The notes: a model not told the origin generated them from the letters alone. A stretch of DNA of 64,000 bases from JASFHF01 sp050123375 (GCA_050123375.1 JASFHF010000002.1:1-64000); one strand, 5' to 3'; counted from the stretch's first letter, positions 45,113 to 54,687 are shown. Made by a program: numbers and translations.

Positions 45113-45523
45113 ATGAGCATAACTAAAATAATTTCTGGTGGTCAAACTGGTGTAGATCAAGCGGCGCTTGATATTGCAATTAAATTTAATATTCCGCATG
45201 GCGGTTGGTGTCCAAAAGGCAGGATAGCAGAACTTGGTACAACTATTCCAAAAAAATATTTACTGCGGGAAACAAAAACCAGCGAATATAGTGAAAGAAC
45301 CAAATTAAATGTCAAAGATTCCGATGGCACTTTAATTCTTGTTGCAACTCTTCCAATCAAAAATAGTAGCGGTACGATGTTAACTGTTAAGGAAGCAAAA
45401 GCGAATCATAAGCCATGTTTAATTATCGATTTGTCAAAAAAAACATCGATCGATGAGAATAATATAAAATACTTAATGTCGCTGGTCCAAAAGAATCGCA
45501 GAGCCTTGGCATATACAAATTAA
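45113..45523 (+). CDS. Molybdenum-carrier/LOG-like nucleotide-binding protein
   Basis: 136 residues from the ATG at 45113 (45062 is a longer option). ISGGQTGVDQAALDIA at the N terminus, GWCPKGRIAE and SDGTLIL match the putative molybdenum-carrier (MoCP/YpsA-like) fold. The family name rests on structural similarity, so the function is unsure. Molybdopterin genes lie 2-5 kb away. Confidence 0.8.
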   Translation: MSITKIISGGQTGVDQAALDIAIKFNIPHGGWCPKGRIAELGTTIPKKYLLRETKTSEYSERTKLNVKDSDGTLILVATLPIKNSSGTMLTVKEAKANHKPCLIIDLSKKTSIDENNIKYLMSLVQKNRRALAYTN

Positions 45524-45609
45524 GTTTTAATTTTCTTGAAAGAATTGCAAAATTAATAGATCCCAAATAGGGAAGAGCGTATCTTACTCAATTTTTGAGC
45601 AAAATTTTT

Positions 45610-45638
45610 ACACCATGATAAAGTTTGGTGTTTTTTTT
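45610..45638 (+). terminator. Intrinsic terminator
   Basis: ACACCA/TGGTGT hairpin followed by eight T, after the molybdenum-carrier-like gene. Confidence 0.7.
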
Positions 45639-45732
45639 GAGCAAAGCCTTTACATTAAACCAAAAATTGGCATAAAATAAATAAGTCAGGTTCCTTGAAT
45701 TTGGCTTTAATGAAAATATGGAGGAATTTTTT

Positions 45733-45966
45733 ATGTGTGGTAAAGGATGTGGTATTTGGTGTTGGATCGCTAAGCTTTTGCTTATTATTGGCGGTCTAAA
45801 TTGGGGGTTAATTGGTGTATTTAATTATAACCTGGTATCATCATGGTTTGGTGATTGGCCAATAGTGGTTCGCATTATTTATATTGTTGTAGGCCTTGCT
45901 GCTTTGTTAGCAATTCTTTGTTTGTTTAGGTCACACAAATGCAGACCAGCAACTCCAGGTGAATAG
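45733..45966 (+). CDS. DUF378 membrane protein
   Basis: 77 residues from the ATG at 45733; the earlier ATG at 45718 is part of the GGAGG ribosome site. Two membrane helices, LLLIIGGLNWGLIGVFNYN and IIYIVVGLAALLAIL, are the DUF378 signature. Cys residues near both ends are unusual. Function unknown. Confidence 0.85.
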   Translation: MCGKGCGIWCWIAKLLLIIGGLNWGLIGVFNYNLVSSWFGDWPIVVRIIYIVVGLAALLAILCLFRSHKCRPATPGE

Positions 45967-45995
45967 TTAATTAATTTAATTTTAACTTAAATTTA

Positions 45996-46031
45996 AAAAG
46001 CCAGTCGAATTTAATTCGACTGGCTTTTTTT
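45996..46031 (+). terminator. Strong intrinsic terminator
   Basis: AGCCAGTCGAAT/ATTCGACTGGCT hairpin flanked by A and T runs, after the DUF378 gene; it could act in both directions. Confidence 0.9.
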
Positions 46032-46043
46032 GAAGAGTAATAT

Positions 46044-47033
46044 ATGAAGTTAATTACTGCAAAAGATATTTCTCAGGCTTTTAATGATAAAATGATAAAG
46101 GTAGCATTTGAGGCATTAACTAATGAATTAAAACGTTGGCAGGAATTTAAAAAATGTCCGCGGCATGCAATTTATTATCCGCATGGTGTATTTGAGTTGA
46201 TGCCGTGTAGTGATAATCAATATTACGGTTATAAATATGTTAATTGCCATCCGGCAAATCCTAAGCAGCATAAATCCTCAGTTGTTGCTACTGGTATGCT
46301 GGTAGATATAGAAACCGGATATCCTTTAATGTTTTGTGATATGACTTTGCTTACTGCAATTAGAACTGCAGCAACTTCTGCGATTGCGGCGAAATATTTA
46401 GCCGATCCCGGTGCTGGCAAAATTGGTTTAATTGGCACTGGTGCGCAAGCTGAATTTCAGATTTTATGGTTAAGTTCAATTTTTAATATTGATACAGTTA
46501 AGTTTTTTGATGTGGATTCAAAAGCAATGGAAAAATTGCAGCGTAATATTGATGGAAAGTTTAAAAATATTATCGCATGCAAAAATGCTTTTGAAGTAAC
46601 ACAGGATATAGATATTTTAACTACAGCAATTAATACTAAAGAAAAAGTTAAGTTGGTTGAATATGATTGGGTGAAAGATAATCATAAATTATTTATTAAT
46701 GCAATTGGTGGTGATTGTCCTGGAAAAACGGAAATGGATGTAGAGATCGTAAAAAATAGCCGCATTGTCGTTGAGTTTTTCCCGCAAACCAGAGTTGAAG
46801 GCGAGATTCAAAATTTGGAACATGATCCGGAATACACAGAATTGTGGGAGTTAGTTCAGCAGCAAAAACCAGGTAGAACAGATCAAGATAAAATAATTTT
46901 GTTTGATTCGGTTGGTTTTGCTTTAGCGGATTTCGCAATTATGAAAATGGTATATGAACAAGGTTTAGGTAGCGAAATTACTGTACTTCCTGATATACCG
47001 GATCCGAAAGATCTTTATGCTGCAGTTAGGTAA
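46044..47033 (+). CDS. Ornithine cyclodeaminase / mu-crystallin family enzyme
   Basis: 329 residues. LLTAIRTAATSAIAAKYLA (about 110-128), the NAD-binding GKIGLIGTGAQAEFQ (about 133-147), and INAIGGDCPGKTEMD (about 225-239) with the catalytic Asp are present. It is either an ornithine cyclodeaminase giving proline, or a related ketimine or alanine dehydrogenase. It is monocistronic. Confidence 0.85.
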   Translation: MKLITAKDISQAFNDKMIKVAFEALTNELKRWQEFKKCPRHAIYYPHGVFELMPCSDNQYYGYKYVNCHPANPKQHKSSVVATGMLVDIETGYPLMFCDMTLLTAIRTAATSAIAAKYLADPGAGKIGLIGTGAQAEFQILWLSSIFNIDTVKFFDVDSKAMEKLQRNIDGKFKNIIACKNAFEVTQDIDILTTAINTKEKVKLVEYDWVKDNHKLFINAIGGDCPGKTEMDVEIVKNSRIVVEFFPQTRVEGEIQNLEHDPEYTELWELVQQQKPGRTDQDKIILFDSVGFALADFAIMKMVYEQGLGSEITVLPDIPDPKDLYAAVR

Positions 47034-47054
47034 GTGTTATCCAAAACCTACAAA

Positions 47055-47253
47055 TTTTACGCAATATTTTGTTTTTAGCACATCGAGTGAGGGTTGTTTG
47101 CAAACTCTTGAGAGGCATGGATGCCTCGAACGAAGCAACACATGGATGTGCCGGCTGATTTTTCACCAAGGTAGTTGGGAAAATCAGCCGAGTGCGTGTT
47201 TGCAAATAACCCTCCGAGTATGTGCTTGCTAGTTAATAAAATATTGCGTAAAA
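47055..47253. mobile_element. MITE with perfect terminal inverted repeats
   Basis: TTTTACGCAATATTTT (47055-47070) is exactly complementary to 47238-47253, and AGCACATCGAGTGAGGGTTG continues the match with few changes. Inside are GAGGCAT/ATGCCTC and CGGCTGATTTT/AAAATCAGCCG hairpins. It is 199 bp long and has no gene. Confidence 0.8.
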
Positions 47254-47262
47254 CTTGAGATT

Positions 47263-48195
47263 TTAATGCCCTAAATCATGCAGCATATAAATTGCATGTT
47301 CTAAAGTAGTAAATATTTCGGTTAAATATTCTTGTACTGCTTTAACACTTCCAGGTAGGGCGTAAATTAAAGTTTTATTTGCAATTGCAGCAATACTTCT
47401 ACTTAATAAAGCTGATGGAATGGTGGCGCCGTATTTACATCTGATATGTTCCATAATTCCTGGAATTATTTTATCGGCAACTTCTGTGATAACTTCTGGT
47501 GTGATATCACGTGAGCCGATTCCGGTTCCGCCTAAGGTAAAAATTACATCACAGTTATTATCAATTGTGGAGATTAAAGATTTTTTTAATTGTGTTTTAT
47601 CATCTGGTAATAATTCAGTAATTATATTTTTTTGCCAATAATTTTGTTGCAAAAATTCTTTTATTTGTTGTTTGGCAGTTTTTCCAGATAAATCCTGGTA
47701 TTCACCTTTATGGGCTCGATCGCTTAAAGTTATAATTTTAACTCGCATCGTTCTTGGAATATAAGTCACTTCATCGCCGGTTTGAATAATTCCTGGTTGT
47801 AACACACGGCAAAAAATTCCTTCAGTCGGCATAGCGCATTTACCAACTTGCTGGAAAATCTTGCATCCTTCACCGTGACATTTTTTGCCAATTTGCGTTA
47901 CTTCTAATAAAGTTTTATTAATTGACAATCTATCTAGTAATTTAGTTTTAGTTAAATTTATTCCGGATAAAGTTAGATTTTCTGCAAAGTCTCCTGGTTC
48001 AACTTGCATGTTATTTTTTTGATTAAAATTATTAATGCTTTCAATTGCTAATAAACTTACATTGCGATTTTTAAAACCAGCGTGCGAATCGTTTTTTACA
48101 CCAATTTCATTTAATTCGATTTTTGGAACTGGCTGTTTTACGGTTCCGGTTTTTGCAGAAATATTAGTTGAAACAACTTTGCCTTTATTCGACAT
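47263..48195 (-). CDS. MOSC-MogA/MoaB fusion protein
   Basis: 310 residues. Residues 1-150 are a MOSC domain (KNDSHAGF, GDFAENLTLSG, and the conserved Cys in KKCHGEGC). Residues 150-310 are a MogA/MoaB domain (LSDRAHKGEYQDLSG, TLGGTGIGSRDITPEV, ALPGSVKAVQEYL). MogA adenylylates molybdopterin before metal insertion; MOSC domains bind sulfur or the cofactor. It overlaps moaC by 11 bases. Confidence 0.88.
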   Translation of the reverse strand: MSNKGKVVSTNISAKTGTVKQPVPKIELNEIGVKNDSHAGFKNRNVSLLAIESINNFNQKNNMQVEPGDFAENLTLSGINLTKTKLLDRLSINKTLLEVTQIGKKCHGEGCKIFQQVGKCAMPTEGIFCRVLQPGIIQTGDEVTYIPRTMRVKIITLSDRAHKGEYQDLSGKTAKQQIKEFLQQNYWQKNIITELLPDDKTQLKKSLISTIDNNCDVIFTLGGTGIGSRDITPEVITEVADKIIPGIMEHIRCKYGATIPSALLSRSIAAIANKTLIYALPGSVKAVQEYLTEIFTTLEHAIYMLHDLGH

Positions 48196-48637
48196 CTTCT
48201 TTTACCTTTTCAATAAGTTTTATATCTGAAATCATCATGTTTTTGTCAACAGCTTTACACATGTCGTAAATGGTTAATAATGCTGTGCTAATTGCGGTTA
48301 ATGCTTCCATTTCAACGCCAGTTTTTCCAGTAGATTTAACTATGCTCTCGGCATGAACTCCATTTTGTGTTAACGTAAAAATTACATCAACTTTATTTAA
48401 CAAAAGCGTATGGCATAATGGGATTAAGTTTTGCGTAAGTTTGGCAGCATTTATGCCTGCGATTTTTGCAACAGTTAATACATCGCCTTTTTTGATTTGG
48501 TTTTCTTTAATCAATTTAATAGTATTTTCGTTTAATTTAATTGTGCCAGAAGCGCGAGCAATTCTAAGTTGTGGTTTTTTGTCGCTTACATCTACCATTT
48601 TTGCATTACCGTTTTTGTCGACATGTGAGAACTTCAT
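48185..48637 (-). CDS. moaC: Cyclic pyranopterin monophosphate synthase MoaC
   Basis: 150 residues. MVDVSDKKPQLRIARASG, then AKIAGINAAKLTQNLIPLCHTL, then GVEMEALTAISTALLTIYDMCKAVDK are diagnostic. It acts after MoaA to build precursor Z. It is one base from the moaA stop, in an operon. Confidence 0.95.
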   Translation of the reverse strand: MKFSHVDKNGNAKMVDVSDKKPQLRIARASGTIKLNENTIKLIKENQIKKGDVLTVAKIAGINAAKLTQNLIPLCHTLLLNKVDVIFTLTQNGVHAESIVKSTGKTGVEMEALTAISTALLTIYDMCKAVDKNMMISDIKLIEKVKEDVE

Positions 48638-48638
48638 A

Positions 48639-49436
48639 TTATCCCCCGATTTGGTACATCCAGCGTTCCAGGCAGGAGCCGCCCATTTTTGGTTTATGTT
48701 TGGCGGCCATTTCTAGAGCTTGTTTAATTCCTAGTTTGCGCACATTAAATTCGATGTCAGAAAACAGGCATGGTTTGATAGAGCCGTCGCATAGTAATCT
48801 AATGCGATTGCAAATTTCGCAGTTGCCACTATTTCCGCCTTCAACACCAGAAAAATGGCCGTTTTTAAGATCCATTAGTTTAATAAAACGTGCTTTAATG
48901 TTTCTTTTGGCGGCATAATTTTTGATTGCTTGTGCATCAGCTTCTTGAGATGATTGTTCAATCACGCAGTTTAATTTAATTGGATGTAGGCCTGCGTCAA
49001 TTGCTGCATCAATGCCGGCTAAAACTTTTTTGATGTTTCCGCCTTTGGTTATTTCGCTAAATTTTTTTTGGTCTAAAGTGTCTAAACTAATATTAATTCG
49101 ATCCAGACCGCTCTCAAATAATTTTTTAGCAAATTTATTTAGGAGTACGCCATTGGTGGTCATGGCAACTTCAGTGATACCATTAATTTTTTTTAATGCT
49201 TGAATTAATTTGCAAATATTTTTGCGCAGCAGTGGTTCGCCGCCGGTTAATCTAATTTGATCAATTCCCATGGTGGCAGCAACAGTTGCTACTTCGGCAA
49301 TTTCTTCCAGAGATAGTATCTTTTTGTGTGGCAGCCATTTAACTTTGTGCGGCATGCAGTATTTGCAATGTAGATTGCAGCGGTCGGTAACTGAGATCCG
49401 CATTTTTGTTATTTGTCTGCCAAAATTGTCTTGCAT
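48639..49436 (-). CDS. moaA: GTP 3',8-cyclase MoaA, shortened
   Basis: 265 residues from the ATG at 49436 (AGGA 7 bases upstream); an upstream TTG at 49475 is weaker. The radical-SAM cluster CNLHCKYC and the GGEPLLRK motif are intact, as are the second-cluster motif CEICNRIRLLCDG...PCLFS and the GG tail. The protein is about 60 residues shorter than usual: RFIKLMDLKNGHFSGVEGG leads straight to the second cluster, so the segment that normally holds the GPA/GxIGFI region is missing. Confidence 0.88.
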   Translation of the reverse strand: MQDNFGRQITKMRISVTDRCNLHCKYCMPHKVKWLPHKKILSLEEIAEVATVAATMGIDQIRLTGGEPLLRKNICKLIQALKKINGITEVAMTTNGVLLNKFAKKLFESGLDRINISLDTLDQKKFSEITKGGNIKKVLAGIDAAIDAGLHPIKLNCVIEQSSQEADAQAIKNYAAKRNIKARFIKLMDLKNGHFSGVEGGNSGNCEICNRIRLLCDGSIKPCLFSDIEFNVRKLGIKQALEMAAKHKPKMGGSCLERWMYQIGG

Positions 49437-49516
49437 AGTTGGTCCTGTGTGAAGTTCGCGATCCGAGTTGTCCAACCTATTTTATTTGTATCTCAGTTTT
49501 TATATAACATCTCAGG

Positions 49517-49582
49517 GGGACGGGGCTTTACATGATTACAAGGCAACAAACATGGCTTTGTAATTATGTAAAGCCCCGTCCC
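49517..49582. repeat. Long hairpin between moaA and moeA
   Basis: GGGACGGGGCTTTACAT pairs exactly with ATGTAAAGCCCCGTCCC, with ATTACAA/TTGTAAT nested inside and a 16-base loop. It looks like a small palindromic repeat element that could also terminate transcription. Confidence 0.75.
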
Positions 49583-49598
49583 GACGACTTCATAATTT

Positions 49599-50786
49599 TT
49601 AAATTTTAATTACCGAAACTTTTTCTCCTGCATTGATTTGTTGAACGTTTTGTTCAATCATAAAAAATCCATCGGCGTCAGATAACGCTAATAGATGTGC
49701 GGAGCCGTGATATTCTATTGGTTCTAATTCACCATGTCGCGTTATTTTACATGGAATAAATGCAGCGCGTTCGGTTTTTTTGCGTTTGTATGTTTTTGTT
49801 AGTGGTAACATGTATGGTGGTTCAATTTTTTGGTTTTGTATTTTTGCAATTATGCGTTTTACAAATAAATTAAAGGTTAAGCAAACTGCCACGGGGTTTC
49901 CTGGCAGGCCAAAAATTATTTTATCACCTTTGCTTGCAAACGTAGTTGGTTTTCCGGGTTTAATTGCAATCCGATTAAAATGTGTTTTGAAACCTAGTTC
50001 GTTAATTGCTGTTCCTACAAAATCGAATTCTCCCATCGATACACCGCCAGATAAAATTATAATGTCAGCCTTATCTAATGCTTCAGATAAAATAGATTTG
50101 GTTTTAGCTAAATCGTCACAAATTTTGTTTGAATAATTTATTTGATAGTCATTTTTTTGACATAACGCTTTTAACATTGGGCGATTGGCATCAATAATTT
50201 TGCCATTAGCTATTTCATTAATTGATTCTACAATTTCGTTACCAGTAGATAAGATTGCAATTTTAGGTTTTGCATAAACTTCTGCAGTATCAATGCCGCA
50301 AGAAATTAAATTGGCGATTAATGTAGGTGTTAAAAGATCGCCAGCGTTCGCAATTGTTGTTCCTGGTTTAACATCTTCGCCTTGTTGACAAATATGTTGT
50401 GCATTTGGATATTGCAAAATTTTCACTTGGTTGTTTTGTTGCTGCGTATATTCAATTGGTACTACTTGGTATGTATTTTCTGGTACTGGGGCGCCAGTCA
50501 TAATTTGTGCGGCGTGGCCAGGAGTTAATGCTATAGTAGGCATTTGTCCCGCAGCAATTACTTCAGTAATTTTGTAGCTGTCTTGTTGATCGTTTTGCGT
50601 GATAGCAAAACCGTCCATTGCGGCTTTATTGAATGGAGGCAGTTCTAGTTTTGCTGTTTGCGGTTTAGCTAAAACTCTATTTAAGGCATCAGTTACAGGT
50701 AATTGTTCTGTGGTTGATTTAACTTGCTCGGCAACTGTGTCGATGGTTTGATATGCTTGTTCTAGTGTAATCATTGGTGTACTCAT
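49599..50786 (-). CDS. moeA: Molybdopterin molybdenumtransferase MoeA
   Basis: 395 residues. LPPFNKAAMDGFAI (about 50-63), QIMTGAPVP, IAILSTGNEIVE, ILSGGVSMGEFDFV and FGLPGNPVAVCLTF mark domains II, III and IV. It inserts molybdate into adenylylated molybdopterin. It is separated from moaA by a hairpin repeat, so it may have its own promoter. Confidence 0.94.
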   Translation of the reverse strand: MSTPMITLEQAYQTIDTVAEQVKSTTEQLPVTDALNRVLAKPQTAKLELPPFNKAAMDGFAITQNDQQDSYKITEVIAAGQMPTIALTPGHAAQIMTGAPVPENTYQVVPIEYTQQQNNQVKILQYPNAQHICQQGEDVKPGTTIANAGDLLTPTLIANLISCGIDTAEVYAKPKIAILSTGNEIVESINEIANGKIIDANRPMLKALCQKNDYQINYSNKICDDLAKTKSILSEALDKADIIILSGGVSMGEFDFVGTAINELGFKTHFNRIAIKPGKPTTFASKGDKIIFGLPGNPVAVCLTFNLFVKRIIAKIQNQKIEPPYMLPLTKTYKRKKTERAAFIPCKITRHGELEPIEYHGSAHLLALSDADGFFMIEQNVQQINAGEKVSVIKI

Positions 50787-50850
50787 GTTTTTGTGCAGAT
50801 GGTAGCATACAGCGTTGTATCATGGTAGTTTATTCATTAGACAAAATAAC

Positions 50851-50912
50851 GACTATTTTGCAGCAAAATGCAAAATAGTCTTGACTATTTTGCAATATGG
50901 TGCATAATAGTC
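50851..50912. promoter_or_regulatory. Twin 30-bp operators at the ATPase start
   Basis: GACTATTTTGCA-N6-TGCAAAATAGTC (50851-50880) is a perfect inverted repeat. A second copy follows at 50883-50912 with one base changed, ending 2 bases before the ATG at 50915. The position leaves no room for a Shine-Dalgarno site. Confidence 0.8.
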
Positions 50913-50914
50913 GT

Positions 50915-52036
50915 ATGAAACGAGCACAATTAGATATCATATGTAAAGATCTGCAGAAAAAAATGGTTTTTATCATTGGTCCACGCCAAGTTGGTAAAAC
51001 ATGGTTAGCGAGGAAAATTGCTGAAAATTTTAATTCTACAGCGTATTTAAATTATGATAGTCGCCAGGATCGTGAAATCATTCTTAATGAAAATTGGCTG
51101 CCAGATACAGATCTGCTTATTTTGGATGAGTTGCATAAAATGCCGGATTGGAAAAATTATATTAAAGGAGTTTATGATACCAAACCACGAAATTTAAAGA
51201 TTCTTGTTACTGGAAGTGCGCGTTTAAATGTATATAAAAATTTGGGTGATTCATTAGCAGGTAGGTTTTTTGCTCACAGACTTTTGCCTTTTTCTCCGGC
51301 AGAGTTAACTAAAATAAAACAAGTAATGGATTTAGATCATTTGTTGGCTAGAGGTGGGTTTCCTGAGCCATTTTTAGCAGAAGAAGATGTTGATGCTGAT
51401 CGTTGGCGTATGCAGTATATTGATGATTTAATTAGAACAGATGTGCTTGATTTTGAAAACATTAATAATTTAAAGGCACTTCAATTGACATTAGAGTTAT
51501 TAAGAGAGCGTGTAGGATCACCAGTTTCTTTTAAATCAATTGCAGAAGATATAGGTGTGTCGCCCAATACTATTAAGAAGTATATTCAGATTTTTGAGGC
51601 TTTGTATATAGTTTTTAAAGTAACACCATATCATAAAAATATTGCGCGCAGTTTATTAAAAGAACCCAAAATATATTTTTATGATGTTGGTATGGTAAAA
51701 GGTGCAGAGGCGGCAAGATTTGAAAATTTAATTGCTGTGAGTTTGTTGAAATACGTTTATGCCAAAATAGATATTATGGCAGAGCATTATGCTTTGCATT
51801 ATTTGCGAACTAAAGATGGCAGAGAGGTGGATTTTGCTTTGGTAAAAGATGGGCAGATAGCGCAATTAATTGAAGCGAAATTAACAAATAATAGCTTAAG
51901 CAAGGATCTGTATTTTTTTGTGAAGAAATATAATTTGCCAGCAGTGCAATTAGTAAAAAATCTTAAAAATGCTTGTGTGAAAGAAGGTGTTGAGATAAAA
52001 CATGCGCGCAAATATCTTTGTGATTTAATGATGTAG
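50915..52036 (+). CDS. AAA_14 / DUF4143 ATPase
   Basis: 373 residues. Walker A is GPRQVGKTW (about 22-30), Walker B is LLILDELHKMPDW (about 68-80), and sensor 1 is VTGSARLN. The C-terminal DUF4143 domain has an HTH (FKSIAEDIGVSPNTIKKYIQ, about 205-224) and a PD-(D/E)XK-like end (GREVDFALVKDG...LIEAK). The role of the family is unknown; autoregulation through the two operators is a natural guess. There is no ribosome site, so it may be translated leaderless. Confidence 0.88.
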   Translation: MKRAQLDIICKDLQKKMVFIIGPRQVGKTWLARKIAENFNSTAYLNYDSRQDREIILNENWLPDTDLLILDELHKMPDWKNYIKGVYDTKPRNLKILVTGSARLNVYKNLGDSLAGRFFAHRLLPFSPAELTKIKQVMDLDHLLARGGFPEPFLAEEDVDADRWRMQYIDDLIRTDVLDFENINNLKALQLTLELLRERVGSPVSFKSIAEDIGVSPNTIKKYIQIFEALYIVFKVTPYHKNIARSLLKEPKIYFYDVGMVKGAEAARFENLIAVSLLKYVYAKIDIMAEHYALHYLRTKDGREVDFALVKDGQIAQLIEAKLTNNSLSKDLYFFVKKYNLPAVQLVKNLKNACVKEGVEIKHARKYLCDLMM

Positions 52037-52249
52037 CTATGAGTGGATTTGAGCGGTCTTGCGCCCTAAGAACCTCTATCGAGAAAAGACTTTCTCATTT
52101 GTTCTATAATGATACGTTTTCCTTTAACTAGGTAATTTCACTTAATAAGTATTTTCACGTATTCTAAATTAAGTTTTAAATTATAAAATACATACCATGA
52201 TTGTTAATTTGGTTTCATTTTGTTTTATTCTATGAGAAGAAGGTGCATT

Positions 52250-54631
52250 ATGTTGTCTTATAAAGAGTTGCTGAAAGTTAAAAAACAAATTAATAAAAAG
52301 CAAGAAGTAGGCAAGTTGTTTAAGTGGCTTGCTGATAATGATTTTACTTGGGATAGGCTGGTTATGTCTCTTGTTACAGGCATGCCTAAAAAAGATAAAA
52401 ATGAATATGAAAATGCCAGGAAAGACTTAATGAAGAAGTTATTGAAAAAGCGTGATAGATTTGATATTAAGCTTTACAAACTGGCTGTAAAGAGCGTTTT
52501 TAAAGAGCTATTTAACAAAGAAATTGAATTAGAGAGAATTAATAAGGGGATGACAACGCGTGACAAGAAAACAAAAAAGCATAAATTATTGATGCGATGG
52601 TATATAATAAAAATATATGACGATACATCGGATATAAATAATGATCCAAATCGACCTCATTGGAGAGTGATTGTTAAAGCGCCTGGCAGCAGAACCCCTA
52701 CATCTGATATTGATACAACTATCAGCGTTTGCAGAGTCGGAGCATTGCCTGACGAATTAAATAAATATAAGGACTATGTAAATTTGATAAAAAATTCAGT
52801 TATCAAACATTTTTATCAAATTAGTAAAAAAATATGTGGTATTAGTTCAAGTTTAAGTCGTGATTCTAACGTGTACCATGATGGATTTATGGAAAAATTA
52901 TCTGTTGAAGGACGTGTTGATGATGAGCAAGAAAATCAGGATTATGCAAATTATGGAAAATTTCTTGGACACGAAAAATTTGATAAAAAAAATAGGATGT
53001 TGCGGTTGGGGTTGAGGTATAAACAGCTTTATCAGAAACAAAAACGTATGAAGCATCAATATGAATATGCTGCTAGTTTGTTTTCGCTGAGATCTTATTT
53101 TGGAGAAAAAACAAAATTGTGGGAAAAGTTTAAGAGTTTATCTGCGAAAGAAATTAAAAGTTTATTAGGAGAAGGTGTAATTGATAAGTGTATAAGTGAT
53201 TTTAAAGAAATTTGCCGGAATGTAGATGACTTTTATAAAGAGTATAAAGTTAGTTTAGAGAAGGAAATTTCAGAATTAAAAAAGGATAAGAGCAAAATAA
53301 TTTGCAGCGATTTTAAAAAAAGCAAAAGAAAAATGTTTTCAAAGATAGAAGAGAAGGACATTGAGGTCTTAGCAATGAACAAATTGTATGTGGAATATTT
53401 AAATGAAATTCCGCAACTTAATGAAGAAATTAATAAATTACTCTCGGAAGAGGCTAAATACATATCAAAAATACAGGAAAGCGAGAGAATTTTATCTGAT
53501 CTTAATTACTCAGTTAAAGAATTTGATGAAATGACGTCGGAAAAAATAAAGAGAGGTAAGTTTAAAAATATTATAAGTGATACTGTAACAAAAAGAGATA
53601 CTGCAAAAAAGACTCATGAAGATAATTTAGAAGAATATAAAAAATATTTGCTTAAAATATCAGATTTACAAAATAAAAAGCAAAGGGCGTTAATTAAAGC
53701 AAATATGTTTGCTAATGAAGCATATGTAAATCGTTCAGCTGTAATTCATGTGGTTAAAGGGCTGCAAAGTCATGATAAAGGCCAGACCTCTAAACAAGTA
53801 ATAGTATGTTCAGCATTGCAGCAAATTGGTTTAAAATTATTGCATGCTAAAAAACAACGAAAAGAAGGTCTTTGTGAAGCAACTATCGCATATAAAAATG
53901 ATAAATATTTATCGAGGGTTAATCATTTGTTTTTTAATGATGATAAGGAGGTGCTGAACACAGACAAACTTAAAAATATAGTAAATAATAGAAAAATTTC
54001 AAGCTTGGGTAATAAAATAATGGTGCTGTCATTGTTAAGCGCAAAAGGAAAAGATAAAAATAAAGGCGCTGTAAAAAACAGACATTTTCGATATGATATT
54101 TATGATTACTATTTATTAAATTCAGCAGTGGAAATGATTAGAAAAGTGAAAAAAAATGAGAATATATTATACCATAATAAAAACGCAGCGGCACGGAAAA
54201 TATTATACAAGCGTGTAAAATTTATGTACGATCAAAAGAAAATTAAAAATTGTAAAATAAATAACTTCAAGGTGTTTGAAATAGCAAAATTAATACGAAT
54301 GGCTGCTAAACTTATTGCAGATGGCTATGATGCAAAAATAATAGAAAAGAAAGGTTCGTGGGGTGAGCATAGAAAACAGGATAATAAAAATGAAATTGTA
54401 AAGAAAAAGCTAAAAAAGCCAAATCTTCAAGATGTTAAAAAACAACAAAAAAATGAGGAAGATAAAAAAATTAGAAAAAATAAAAAAGTGATGAGAATTA
54501 GGGGGTCTAATTTTAACTATAAATCTAGCATTAATATTAATAAACAGCCAGAAGGCATAGATTGTTTTGAATTGAAAGATAACAACCATAATGGTAAAAG
54601 TGTGTTAAACATTGGTAGCTCTGGAAAGTAA
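52250..54631 (+). CDS. Large Lys-rich coiled-coil protein, candidate effector
   Basis: 793 residues from the ATG at 52250 (AAGAAGG upstream). No enzyme domain recognised. Residues about 95-180 look globular (LMRWYIIKIYDDTSD, WRVIVKAPGSRTP). Residues about 330-490 are long charged helices consistent with coiled coil. The C terminus is low complexity and very basic (KKKLKKPN...KKQQKNEEDKKIRKNKK). Size, Lys/Glu content and the neighbouring LuxR and TPR genes are reminiscent of Dot/Icm effectors. No PmrA box was found upstream. Confidence 0.7.
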   Translation: MLSYKELLKVKKQINKKQEVGKLFKWLADNDFTWDRLVMSLVTGMPKKDKNEYENARKDLMKKLLKKRDRFDIKLYKLAVKSVFKELFNKEIELERINKGMTTRDKKTKKHKLLMRWYIIKIYDDTSDINNDPNRPHWRVIVKAPGSRTPTSDIDTTISVCRVGALPDELNKYKDYVNLIKNSVIKHFYQISKKICGISSSLSRDSNVYHDGFMEKLSVEGRVDDEQENQDYANYGKFLGHEKFDKKNRMLRLGLRYKQLYQKQKRMKHQYEYAASLFSLRSYFGEKTKLWEKFKSLSAKEIKSLLGEGVIDKCISDFKEICRNVDDFYKEYKVSLEKEISELKKDKSKIICSDFKKSKRKMFSKIEEKDIEVLAMNKLYVEYLNEIPQLNEEINKLLSEEAKYISKIQESERILSDLNYSVKEFDEMTSEKIKRGKFKNIISDTVTKRDTAKKTHEDNLEEYKKYLLKISDLQNKKQRALIKANMFANEAYVNRSAVIHVVKGLQSHDKGQTSKQVIVCSALQQIGLKLLHAKKQRKEGLCEATIAYKNDKYLSRVNHLFFNDDKEVLNTDKLKNIVNNRKISSLGNKIMVLSLLSAKGKDKNKGAVKNRHFRYDIYDYYLLNSAVEMIRKVKKNENILYHNKNAAARKILYKRVKFMYDQKKIKNCKINNFKVFEIAKLIRMAAKLIADGYDAKIIEKKGSWGEHRKQDNKNEIVKKKLKKPNLQDVKKQQKNEEDKKIRKNKKVMRIRGSNFNYKSSININKQPEGIDCFELKDNNHNGKSVLNIGSSGK

Positions 54632-54632
54632 A

Positions 54633-54663
54633 TTCTCGATCACATGGAATTAGTGGTCGAGAA
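54633..54663 (+). other. Hairpin between the coiled-coil and TPR genes
   Basis: TTCTCGATCAC/GTGGTCGAGAA with one G-T pair; no T-run follows, so it is probably an mRNA processing or attenuation structure rather than a terminator. Confidence 0.5.
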
Positions 54664-54687
54664 AATTTGCAAGAAATCAACAGGAAG

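Noticed and set aside
52130..52249. PmrA box upstream of the coiled-coil gene
   Set aside because: CTTAATAAG and TAAATTAAG occur, but no second half lies at the required 11-bp spacing.
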